From IMG/VR virus record IMGVR_UViG_3300030099_000086, positions 1-25,007 of that record: a stretch of 25,007 bases of DNA; one strand, 5' to 3'. The notes under the pieces were generated by a model. The model had not been told where the DNA came from. It saw only the letters and a list, made by a program, of their open reading frames with translations, and ran no database searches. Shown in pieces: positions 14,580 to 22,671 of the stretch. Source of the DNA: a virus. The position numbers and the translations under genes were made by a program. The first letter of the stretch is position 1. Each line of letters begins with the position of its first letter.

Positions 14580-17500
14580 GTTTATTAAATGATCTAGAAA
14601 ACATGCGTGCTGTGGGTGCGTCTGATGAAGAAATTCAAAAGTATAGACAAAATAAAATACTAGACATGCAAGCCGTAGGTATGTCTGACACACAAATACA
14701 AGAAGAACTTGGTCAGAAAAAAATAGACAACACAACACAAAAATCTTTTTGGAATGAAATAGAGAAAGTTAGACCACTAACACCTTACGAAGCAAAAGAA
14801 AAAAAATACATTAACAAATTGTATTCTAATCAAGATTTTATGCCTGAGCTGGAGTACACACCAGCAGGCCCAAGATTAAATAATGATACACAATTTCTTG
14901 TTGACGATTTAGAAAGAAAAACAGAATTTTCAACACAAGGCAAAATAGACAATAAGCTTGAATTTGGACGTTATTTTACAAGAGGTCTAGGTATGTCTAA
15001 TTTTAATCTTATGAAAGAATATTTTACTAATGGTTCACTACCAGAGGGATATTCACCAGATTTTACGCAGCCTAGTAGGTTTGAAAGAGTTACACAACAA
15101 ATAGGTAATATTTTAGCTGATTTGCCAATTTACGGTGCGACAGCATATTTAGCTGGTAAAGTAGAAAAAGGTAAAACAAAAGGCTTAGCACCATTATATG
15201 CAGCTGGTTTTGTTAATGGTGCAATAAGAGAAAGTTTTATACAGGCACTTGAACGTGGAGATGTTGATACATGGGGTCAATGGTGGGATATTTTTACACA
15301 TCACTCTATTGATGCTGGTAACAAAGAAGGTTTAACTTTGGCGGGGTCTGTAGGCCTTGGACAAGCTGCAAAATACGGAGCAACGAAAGCGTTAGCAAAT
15401 CCTAAACTAAACAAGTTTGGTTTACCTAGAGAGCTTGCAGCTATACCAGAATATCTAGCAACTGTTGGTGGTTTTAATATTATTGGAGGTTTGTTAGAAG
15501 GTGAAATGCCAACAAAAGATGAAGTTATTGATTCATTTTTTGTTGTTGGTGCTTTGATGGCAGGAGCAAGAGGAGCAAGCTACGGTATTGAAAGATATAA
15601 ACAAAAAATAAGAGAATCAGACAAACCGCCACACGAAACTATTATAGACATTGAAAAATCAAAAATTACGAAAGAAGATATTGTTAGTAAAAACAATCTA
15701 GATAGAACAAACAACTTTATACAATCACAAGAAAGGTTAGTTGAATTAAAAAACAAATTAGACGCAGGAAAAATTGAGTACAAAGAAAGCAAAGAATTAA
15801 AATTTTTAGAAGACCTGCAAGCTGAACAAAGAATACCTGGATCTAAAGATACAAACTTAACACCAGATACTTTTAATTCTATACCTTTGACAGAATTACT
15901 AAACGAAGGTTTTTATAACAAAAGAAAAGTAAGATCTATCTTAGAAGAAGAAGCTCTTATTAAAAATCATCCTGAAATTAAAAAACTAGAAAGAGATGCT
16001 AATGCTATACAAAGAACTGAAATTTTAGCAGAGCAGCGTGGACAATACTCTAAAGAGACAGGTTTTGCAGAAGCATGGCAAATAGAAAACAATTGGAAAA
16101 CTGTTGTAGAGGAATTGTCCAACAGAACAAACGCACCAAAAAATAAACAAGCTATAATATTATTAGGTGGTGCAGCTACAGGTAAAACAAGTTATGCAAA
16201 CAGAATAAACCAAGGCAAAGAAAAATACGAAACTATAGATCCTGACATTGTAAAAGAACACCCACAGTTTGCAGAAACTTACCAAGGCGGTAAGGGTGCA
16301 AATGCATTGCACTTAGAAAGTAAAGCTATTGCTGCAAAAATATTAAACAACGTAGTAAGCCAGGGCAAAAACTTTATATACCCTATGGTTGGTTCTGGTG
16401 GTTCAGGTAAAATGCAACAAATACTCAGTATTTTACAAAGCAAAGGGTATGACATTAACATAGCACTTTTAGAAATACCTAAGTCAGAAGCAACATACAG
16501 AGCCTTAAAAAGATCATTAGAAACAGGCAGATATGTACCACTTGACTATGTACAAAATGCTAGTAAATTTTCGGAGATAAATTATGAATACGCAAAAACA
16601 GCAAGAGAAGTTGTCGAAGCAAAAAGGGTCGACACCAGCACAGGACAACCTAAAGTTACAGAATCAAAGTCCTCTGAGTCTGTCAGAGACGATGCTGGAG
16701 CAAGACGAGACGGGTCTAGACCTAGTGATCAAGGAGTTGAGCCAGTCACCATCCAAGACAGGATAAGTTTTGAACCGCCACCTGAACCTGCTTTTAATGT
16801 TACAAAATTCAGAAATGATCTTGTAAAAGATTACATTGACAAGCTACATCCTATATTGCTTGCAGTAAGAAGAACAGAACAAGGCAAAGTACAAGGTGGT
16901 GAGTTAAATGTTTACGAACAACAAAGAATACAGCCTGGCATGGTTGGACGTGCTGAACATTTTATTAATACAGGTACACTAAAATTAGCTGATCTTTCTT
17001 TAGTTGGAAAAGGTTTGTTTGATATTTTATCTCCTTTAAAAAATATTACACAATACAAAGCATTTAGTGAATATGCTGTTGCAAAAAGAGTTTTAGAATT
17101 ATCTCAAAGAGGAATAGAGACTGGTGTTGATATTACAAAAGCAAGGCAAGTTGTAAAAAATGGCAAAGAACAGTTTGAATCAATATTTAGAGAAATAAAT
17201 CAGTACAATATAGAATTACTAAATTACCTTAGAGATGCAGGCATAATAAATCAAAAATCATACAAAGTTATGTTAGAGGCTAACAAAGACTATGTACCGT
17301 TTGGTAGAGTTATGGAAGAAGGCAACGTAGGCGGTAGTATTGGTAAATCAGTAAGTAACCCTTTAAAAAAAATAAAAGGCAGTGAAAGAACTATAATTGA
17401 TCCTATAGAAAGTATTTTTAAAAATACATATCATTTTGTTACACTTGCAGAAAGAAATATTGCAAACAGAAATTTTATTGACTTTACACAAAAATATAAA

Positions 17501-19339
17501 TCAGAATTTCCTGAAGTATCAAAAGTAACTGGCAAAGGTAAAGCTATTCAAATAAAAAAAGGTGAACTGGATAATGTTTTAAGTGATGCTGCAAAAGCTG
17601 ATATTGCAACATTAGACAATTTAACAATATTTAGAAGAGATGGCCAAAAAGCAACTGACACACAAATAGTTGTTTTTAGAAATGGTAAAAAAGAAATATG
17701 GGAAGTAGGCAGAGAATATGCAGAGGTAATAAATGGTGCTAATGCTTCAGCAGCAAGTGCATTAGTTAAATTTATGGCAATACCCGCAAGATGGTTAAGA
17801 TCAGGTTCAACTCTTGCACCAGATTTTTTTATGAGAAACCTACTCAGAGATACAAGCACAGCTGGTATCTTTACAAAATCTGGCAAAGGCATAGGAGGAT
17901 TGCCTATAATAACTACTTTGCGTGGTTTGACTTACATGGTGTTAGGCAGAAACAAAAAAAATGCAGATTCTGTAATTAGAGATTTTGAAAAATCAGGTGC
18001 TATGCAATCAATGCTAGTTAGCTTTGATAGAAAATATTTTGACAAAAAAATACAAAATGAATTGTACAATACGCCAGTACGCAATCTTATAAAAAGCCCA
18101 CTTGAAAGTTTACGAATTTTGTCTGAGTTAGCAGAGCAAACTACTAGGGTTGCTGAATTTAACTCAGCCTATAAAAAAGCTAAGTCACAGGGTTTATCAG
18201 AAAGAGATGCCTTACAAAGAGCTGGTTTTGAAGGAAGAGATATAACTATTGATTTTGCAAAAATAGGAGCAAAGATGCAGGCAACTAATATGATAGTTGC
18301 ATTTATTAATGCAAGAGTGCAAGGATATGCAAAATTATTTGAGTCTTTTAGAGATCAGCCACTTACAACTTCTGCTAGAATATTTACGCAAATTATGTTG
18401 CCTTCTGCTTTGCTGTGGTATGTCAACAAAGATGACCCTGTATATAAAGCGTTACCAAGATGGCAAAAAGATTTATTCTATATTGTTATAGTAGGAGAGG
18501 GTGATGATGCAACTGTTTATAGAATACCAAAACCATTTGAGCTTGGTGTTGTATTTGGAACAGGTACAGAAAAACTTTTAGATTTTATAACAAAAAGGTC
18601 AGAATCAGAAGACATTGCACAGTTTGTTGGTGATTTATTAGAAGACAATGCAAAAGGTATGTTGCCAATTCCACAAATTCTTTTGCCTTTTGTAGAAAAT
18701 TATTTCAATAAAAGTTTATTTACTGGTCAAGCAATCGTACCAAGAGGCACTGAAAATATTTTGCCAGAGTATCAATTTACACCTTACACAAGTCAAATAT
18801 CAAAGGCTTTAGGTTCAATAATTGCAGAAATAGATCCTACGACACCTTTTGCATCACCTGCTAGAATAGACGCACTTATTAGAGGTTGGACAGGAACATT
18901 AGGTAATTATGCAGTACAAATTGCAGACGCTGCTTTAATTAAATCTGGTATTATCGAAGATCCTGTAAAACCAACAAAAACACTTGCCGATATACCTTTT
19001 ATCAAAGCGTTTGTTGTACGAAACCCTTCATCTGGTTCTGAATTTATAGAAAAATTTTATGAATTATATGGGCCTATGGCACAGGCAACAGCTACCGTAC
19101 AAGAGGTTCAAGATCCACAAGCTAAAATTGATGTTTTAAATTATATACAAGATGACTTAGGAGTTGAAACATTAGGTCTTGAAGGCACGGCAAAAGCCTT
19201 GGCAAACATTAGAAAATACATTGCAGCGGTATATAACAACAAAAGCATAAGCCCTGATGAAAAAAGGGAGCTTATAGACGACTCATACAGGATGATGATT
19301 GAAATGGCTAAAAATGCTGTTGAAGCATTTGATAAATAA
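14576..19339 (+). CDS. Polyvalent gp16-like ejection protein with zeta-toxin-like kinase domain
   Basis: A 1,587-residue protein in the gene 16 position, coupled to the gp15-like gene. Order: two short helical repeats (10-21, 31-42); a Gly/Ala-rich hydrophobic-helix region (about 175-335) that could contact membrane; a charged coiled region (about 340-480); a zeta-toxin-like domain (about 490-665); a polar linker (about 675-735); a helical region; and a C-terminal part (about 1060-1500) like the large-polyvalent-protein domain LPD38, with P-D-F-F-M-R-N-L-L-R-D (1082-1092) and R-I-P-K-P-F-E-L-G. In the kinase part I see Walker A G-G-A-A-T-G-K-T (531-538), I-D-P-D (554-557), H-P (562-563) and T-G-R-Y-V-P (650-655). 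Family members phosphorylate UDP-N-acetylglucosamine. I infer ejection with the DNA. No T7-type transglycosylase motif is seen. Confidence 0.8.
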   Translation: MSLLNDLENMRAVGASDEEIQKYRQNKILDMQAVGMSDTQIQEELGQKKIDNTTQKSFWNEIEKVRPLTPYEAKEKKYINKLYSNQDFMPELEYTPAGPRLNNDTQFLVDDLERKTEFSTQGKIDNKLEFGRYFTRGLGMSNFNLMKEYFTNGSLPEGYSPDFTQPSRFERVTQQIGNILADLPIYGATAYLAGKVEKGKTKGLAPLYAAGFVNGAIRESFIQALERGDVDTWGQWWDIFTHHSIDAGNKEGLTLAGSVGLGQAAKYGATKALANPKLNKFGLPRELAAIPEYLATVGGFNIIGGLLEGEMPTKDEVIDSFFVVGALMAGARGASYGIERYKQKIRESDKPPHETIIDIEKSKITKEDIVSKNNLDRTNNFIQSQERLVELKNKLDAGKIEYKESKELKFLEDLQAEQRIPGSKDTNLTPDTFNSIPLTELLNEGFYNKRKVRSILEEEALIKNHPEIKKLERDANAIQRTEILAEQRGQYSKETGFAEAWQIENNWKTVVEELSNRTNAPKNKQAIILLGGAATGKTSYANRINQGKEKYETIDPDIVKEHPQFAETYQGGKGANALHLESKAIAAKILNNVVSQGKNFIYPMVGSGGSGKMQQILSILQSKGYDINIALLEIPKSEATYRALKRSLETGRYVPLDYVQNASKFSEINYEYAKTAREVVEAKRVDTSTGQPKVTESKSSESVRDDAGARRDGSRPSDQGVEPVTIQDRISFEPPPEPAFNVTKFRNDLVKDYIDKLHPILLAVRRTEQGKVQGGELNVYEQQRIQPGMVGRAEHFINTGTLKLADLSLVGKGLFDILSPLKNITQYKAFSEYAVAKRVLELSQRGIETGVDITKARQVVKNGKEQFESIFREINQYNIELLNYLRDAGIINQKSYKVMLEANKDYVPFGRVMEEGNVGGSIGKSVSNPLKKIKGSERTIIDPIESIFKNTYHFVTLAERNIANRNFIDFTQKYKSEFPEVSKVTGKGKAIQIKKGELDNVLSDAAKADIATLDNLTIFRRDGQKATDTQIVVFRNGKKEIWEVGREYAEVINGANASAASALVKFMAIPARWLRSGSTLAPDFFMRNLLRDTSTAGIFTKSGKGIGGLPIITTLRGLTYMVLGRNKKNADSVIRDFEKSGAMQSMLVSFDRKYFDKKIQNELYNTPVRNLIKSPLESLRILSELAEQTTRVAEFNSAYKKAKSQGLSERDALQRAGFEGRDITIDFAKIGAKMQATNMIVAFINARVQGYAKLFESFRDQPLTTSARIFTQIMLPSALLWYVNKDDPVYKALPRWQKDLFYIVIVGEGDDATVYRIPKPFELGVVFGTGTEKLLDFITKRSESEDIAQFVGDLLEDNAKGMLPIPQILLPFVENYFNKSLFTGQAIVPRGTENILPEYQFTPYTSQISKALGSIIAEIDPTTPFASPARIDALIRGWTGTLGNYAVQIADAALIKSGIIEDPVKPTKTLADIPFIKAFVVRNPSSGSEFIEKFYELYGPMAQATATVQEVQDPQAKIDVLNYIQDDLGVETLGLEGTAKALANIRKYIAAVYNNKSISPDEKRELIDDSYRMMIEMAKNAVEAFDK

Positions 19340-19391
19340 TTTTTGACATATTTGACCGAATAACCTAAAAAAAATACTATAATCTACAAAT
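19340..19391 (+). promoter_or_regulatory. Promoter-like repeated element, copy 2
   Basis: Twin of the element at 271-322, starting at the last base of the preceding stop-codon region. TTGACA (19343-19348) and a perfect TATAAT (19378-19383) are 29 bases apart as in copy 1. TTGACC (19352-19357), CCGAATAA (19356-19363) and CTA (19365-19367) are present. It lies just before the terminator and fibre gene. A start point about 7 bases after TATAAT would place transcription roughly 20 bases ahead of the terminator stem, so productive transcription would need readthrough or antitermination. Confidence 0.6.
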
Positions 19392-19408
19392 ATGTCTGTA
19401 TTTTAACC

Positions 19409-19435
19409 AAGCTGTCTTCGGACGGCTTTTTTTTT
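19409..19435 (+). terminator. Intrinsic terminator before the tail fibre
   Basis: AAGCTGTC (19409-19416), a TTCG tetraloop and GACGGCTT (19421-19428) form an eight-pair stem with one G-U pair. It is followed by an uninterrupted T run to 19435. It ends the long tail/ejection operon and separates it from the fibre genes. Confidence 0.92.
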
Positions 19436-19448
19436 ACCCAGGAAAACC

Positions 19449-21449
19449 ATGACACTTAGCACAACAACTGTGAAAAACAGCTATTCTGGAAATGGCTCTA
19501 CCACAGCATTTAACTACACTTTTGGCATAAATAGCACGTCAGAACTTAAAGTTATTATAAGAAGTTCACTAGGCACAGAGACCACAAAAACTATTACAAC
19601 ACATTACACCGTAGCAGACGCAGGAGCAGCTGGTGGTACAGTTACATTTACTAGCGGCAACACACCTGCATCTGGTGAAACTGTAGTTTTGATCCGTGAT
19701 ACGAACCTAACACAAGAAACAGACTACGTTGCAAACGATCCATTTCCAGCAGAAACACACGAAGATGCGTTGGATAAAATGCAAATGCAGATCCAGGAGA
19801 TACAAGAAGAAGTAGACAGGTCTATTAAGTTATCTCGTACAAACACGATGACTTCTACAGAGTTTACTGAAAATGCTACAGGTCGTGCATCTAAAGTTCT
19901 ATCGTTTGATAGCTCAGGTGAGTTATCAGTTACTAACGAAATAGGTAACTTTCTTGGAAACTGGACAACAGGTACAGCGTTTGCATTGCGTGACATTGTA
20001 AGACAAAACTCAACGTCTGACTCTAGCACGTTTAAAAACGTCTATATTTGTACAACAGCTCACACATCTACTGGCTCATACCTTACACAAAATGATACAT
20101 CTAACTGGGCTTTGCTTGTAGAAGTTGCATCTTTTGACACTTTACAAGAACTTAATGACACTAACATATCTAGCCTGGCATCAGGACATGTCCTAATTTA
20201 TGACGGCTCAGATAGTTTTGACAACAAGGCAATAAGTGGTGACGCAACTCTTGCTGCAAACGGTGCATTAACTATTGCAAGTGGTGCTGTAGAAACATCT
20301 ATGATTGCAGATGATGCCGTCACAGCGGCTAAGATGGCTGACGATGCAGTAGCAACAGCTGTTATAGCAGCAGATGCCGTAACAGGTGCTAAGATTGCAG
20401 ATGATGCTATAGACAGTGAGCATTACACTGACGGATCTATTGACACAGCTCACATTGCAGACTCACAGGTTACAACAGCAAAGATAGCAGACAACGCAGT
20501 AACAAATGCAAAACTTGCTGGTGGTGCTATAGATAGTGGCGGTTTAGCCTCCACAGTTATCACTGGTCACTCTGCACTAGCAAGTGCTGACGTTGATACA
20601 TCTAATGATGTTTTATTAATTAATGATGCAAGTGCGTCAGCTAACAAAAAAATTACAGTTGCCAATCTAATATCTAGTGCTGGTGGCTTGACAGACGTTG
20701 TTGCAGATACAAGCCCACAACTAGGCGGTGATCTTGATGTAAATGGCAACGACATCGTATCTACATCTAATGGTAATATTGACTTACTGCCTAACGGCAC
20801 AGGTAAAGTTATCATGGACGGTAACGGCAGCACAGGTGGTGTCATTGTATCAGATGGTAACATCGACATAAGATCTGGTTCTGGTGTTGTATCAAAAGTT
20901 AAATTTTATTGTGAAGTCAACAACGCACACGCACAAACTTTACAAGCACAACCACACTCAGCAGGAAGCAGTGCAACATTAGTTTTACCAGTAGCCAGCG
21001 GAACATTAGTAGGAACAGGTGATAGTGGTTCTGTATCTAACTCTATGCTTGGTGGTTCTATTGCTGACAGCAAACTGTCTACAATATCAACAGCAGGCAA
21101 AGTTGACATAGGTGCATTAGAGATTGACGGTGCAACTGAGATGAACGCAGCATTAGTAGATGCTGACTTGTTTATTGTTGATGATGGTGCAAACGGCACA
21201 GAAAAATCAATGTTAGCATCTAGAATAAAAACTTACGTTGGTGCAGAAGCAGGAGCGTTTTCTATAGCTAACTTAGATATTGATGGCGGTACAGAGATAG
21301 GTGCTGACATAGATGATAGTGACTTATTTATTATTGACGATGGTGCAGGAGGTACAAATAGAAAAGTCCTAGCATCAAGAATTAAATCATACGCAGCCAG
21401 TTCAGGTGCTACAGCAGGTTTTGCTGTGGCTATGGCAATAGCATTATAG
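19449..21449 (+). CDS. Tail fibre, T7 gp17-like N-terminus with repeat shaft
   Basis: A 666-residue fibre. Residues about 1-135 match the T7-type tail-fibre anchor domain (F-N-Y-T-F near the start, Y-T-V-A-D-A-G, then D-P-F-P-A-E-T-H-E-D-A-L-D-K and a Q-M-Q-I-Q-E-I-Q-E-E-V coiled segment), which attaches the fibre to the tail. The shaft contains ten-residue repeats of the I-A-D-D-A-V-T-x-A-K type (about 283-372), a Q-L-G-G-D-L-D-V-N-G segment common in marine phage fibres, and two 52-residue-period modules near the C-terminus. No receptor-binding tip of the DYEEG or C1q type is present, so recognition may be done by the following genes. AGGA at 19440-19443 precedes the ATG. Confidence 0.88.
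   Translation: MTLSTTTVKNSYSGNGSTTAFNYTFGINSTSELKVIIRSSLGTETTKTITTHYTVADAGAAGGTVTFTSGNTPASGETVVLIRDTNLTQETDYVANDPFPAETHEDALDKMQMQIQEIQEEVDRSIKLSRTNTMTSTEFTENATGRASKVLSFDSSGELSVTNEIGNFLGNWTTGTAFALRDIVRQNSTSDSSTFKNVYICTTAHTSTGSYLTQNDTSNWALLVEVASFDTLQELNDTNISSLASGHVLIYDGSDSFDNKAISGDATLAANGALTIASGAVETSMIADDAVTAAKMADDAVATAVIAADAVTGAKIADDAIDSEHYTDGSIDTAHIADSQVTTAKIADNAVTNAKLAGGAIDSGGLASTVITGHSALASADVDTSNDVLLINDASASANKKITVANLISSAGGLTDVVADTSPQLGGDLDVNGNDIVSTSNGNIDLLPNGTGKVIMDGNGSTGGVIVSDGNIDIRSGSGVVSKVKFYCEVNNAHAQTLQAQPHSAGSSATLVLPVASGTLVGTGDSGSVSNSMLGGSIADSKLSTISTAGKVDIGALEIDGATEMNAALVDADLFIVDDGANGTEKSMLASRIKTYVGAEAGAFSIANLDIDGGTEIGADIDDSDLFIIDDGAGGTNRKVLASRIKSYAASSGATAGFAVAMAIAL
20290..20565 (+). 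repeat. 30-base coding repeats in the fibre shaft
   Basis: About eight to nine imperfect 30-base units encode ten-residue motifs such as I-A-D-D-A-V-T-A-A-K, I-A-D-N-A-V-T-N-A-K and variants. The period and the small hydrophobic positions suggest a repetitive beta-helical or triple-stranded shaft. Such arrays vary in copy number between relatives. Confidence 0.75.
21111..21402 (+). repeat. Two 156-base-period modules in the fibre C-terminus
   Basis: The two units encode I-D-G-A-T-E-M...D-A-D-L-F-I-V-D-D-G-A and I-D-G-G-T-E-I...D-S-D-L-F-I-I-D-D-G-A, each closing with A-S-R-I-K-[TS]-Y. The second starts 156 bases (52 residues) after the first. A diverged earlier relative (D-V-L-L-I-N-D-A-S-A) lies near 20600-20670. 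Confidence 0.75.
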
Positions 21450-21458
21450 GAGGAAAAT

Positions 21459-21788
21459 ATGGCTCAAGATTTTGAACGAGTTCTAAAACAAAACATCGGT
21501 ACGTCTGCTACAGAAGTGAGAGCAGCTGCAAACAGTGATGATGCTATTATTGGCATGCGTTTTGCTAATAAATCAGGATCAACTGTAACAGTCGATGCTA
21601 CGGTAAAAAACTCATCAACAAGCTACTACTTAATTAAAGATGCTCCAATACCTTCAGGCGGATCTTTAGAATTAATTGATGGCGGAGCAAAAGTTGTATT
21701 GCAATCAGGTGACTCTGTTGAGGCCCTATCAAATACAGCAAGTGCAGTTGATGTAATTTTATCAGTTGTTGACTCAATAAGTACATAA
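21459..21788 (+). CDS. Small beta-rich virion-type protein after the fibre
   Basis: A 109-residue protein with I-G-T-S-A-T-E-V (about 13-20), I-I-G-M-R-F-A-N-K-S-G-S-T-V-T-V-D (about 30-46), I-P-S-G-G-S-L-E-L (about 64-72) and Q-S-G-D-S-V-E-A-L-S (about 82-91). Strand order and the S-G-D motif match small beta-sandwich proteins common in the tail or neck modules of phages; I know of no settled function. GGAGG just before the ATG gives strong initiation. Position between fibre and adhesin cassettes suggests a fibre accessory, by inference. Confidence 0.65.
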   Translation: MAQDFERVLKQNIGTSATEVRAAANSDDAIIGMRFANKSGSTVTVDATVKNSSTSYYLIKDAPIPSGGSLELIDGGAKVVLQSGDSVEALSNTASAVDVILSVVDSIST

Positions 21789-21801
21789 TTAGGAGAACAA
21801 T

Positions 21802-22356
21802 ATGGCAGCTACAATTCCAACTAATGGTATAGTTTTAAACTCAGGCTTAAATGTTGCTGATGGTGACATAACACTGGCTAATGGTCACGGCATAAGTTTT
21901 TCAGCTACTTCTGATGGAACAACCATGTCATCTGAATTACTTGATGATTATGAAGAAGGTGCATACACCCCAACAGTTACTGATGAGAATGGTGGGTCAT
22001 ATGGCTTAAGCACAAACAGTAATACGATACAATATACGAAAGTTGGTAGAAAAGTGACTCTTCAAGGAATGGTAGCGGTTACAAGTGAATCTTCTCCTAA
22101 TGGAACTTTAAGATTATCTTTACCATTTACAGCCGCAACTTTTGCACCATCAGATGATTCTGATTATGTAGTTTGGTCTATGGCTTTAATAAACAATGGA
22201 AGTACGCTTGGTGGAGAGACATATTTATTTGTACAGCCTGGATCTTATGCTTACCTTTATAATATAAGTACAAGTGGAGGAGGTAATTACATACAACATG
22301 ATGAAGTTGACACTAACTTTCAATTTCATGTACATGGAACTTATGTGATTTCATAA
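21802..22356 (+). CDS. DYEEG-type adhesin (receptor-binding-like) protein
   Basis: A 184-residue protein with a short N-terminal beta segment (G-L-N-V-A-D-G-D-I-T-L-A-N-G) and then D-D-Y-E-E-G-A-Y-T-P-T (48-58), followed by Y-T-K-V-G-R-K-V-T-L-Q-G (about 77-88) and a beta-rich C-terminal domain. The D-Y-E-E-G-x-[WY]-T-P-T plus Y-x-K-x-G arrangement is a familiar module at the tips of marine phage fibres. The same module is in the product of 22672-23715, but with a longer N-terminal half there. The small partner gene follows after 21 bases. Host-surface binding is inferred. Confidence 0.7.
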   Translation: MAATIPTNGIVLNSGLNVADGDITLANGHGISFSATSDGTTMSSELLDDYEEGAYTPTVTDENGGSYGLSTNSNTIQYTKVGRKVTLQGMVAVTSESSPNGTLRLSLPFTAATFAPSDDSDYVVWSMALINNGSTLGGETYLFVQPGSYAYLYNISTSGGGNYIQHDEVDTNFQFHVHGTYVIS

Positions 22357-22360
22357 AAAT

Positions 22361-22392
22361 TTTAAAAGGAGAAAACTATGGCAATAACAAAA
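22361..22392 (+). repeat. 32-base direct repeat, copy 1
   Basis: Covers the ribosome-binding site and first codons of the 97-residue partner gene: TTTAAAAGGAGAAAAC, one variable base, then ATGGCAATAACAAAA. It matches 23716-23747 at 31 of 32 bases, far above the similarity of the rest of the paired genes. Confidence 0.9.
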
Positions 22393-22671
22393 GAAGTAAA
22401 AAATGATAAGATTGAAATAGTAACTGATTATAAAAATATTCAAGTAAGAGAGGCTACTATTATATCTGAAGATGGTAAACAAATTAGTAAATCTTTTACT
22501 AATCGTTATGTTTTAGATCCAGGATCTTTAGACACTAGCAATAATTTAGTAGATACAGATGTCTCAGGTGAATCAGAAGAAGTGCAAGCAATAGCAAACG
22601 CAGTATGGACTGATTCTGTTAAGACGCTTTGGAAAAATAAATTAATAGCTGACAAGGCTAAAAGAGGATAA
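22378..22671 (+). CDS. MAITK-type small fibre-locus protein, first paralogue
   Basis: A 97-residue protein: M-A-I-T-K, K-I-E-I-V-T-D-Y-K (11-19), I-Q-V-R-E-A-T (about 21-27), E-D-G-K-Q-I-S-K-S (about 31-39), and a closing helix with E-E-V-Q-A-I-A-N-A-V-W-T-D. It is paralogous to the product of 23733-23984, and similar small proteins are common in phage fibre loci. Function is not known to me. Its repeated position directly after an adhesin gene suggests a partner or chaperone, by inference. Compared with the paralogue it has a short insertion in the middle (L-D-T-S-N-N-L-V-D-T region). Confidence 0.7.
   Translation: MAITKEVKNDKIEIVTDYKNIQVREATIISEDGKQISKSFTNRYVLDPGSLDTSNNLVDTDVSGESEEVQAIANAVWTDSVKTLWKNKLIADKAKRG

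Noticed and set aside
16584-16766. Separate small + strand gene inside the polyvalent gene
   Set aside because: It is an out-of-frame shadow of the linker region, without a ribosome-binding site of its own beyond chance.
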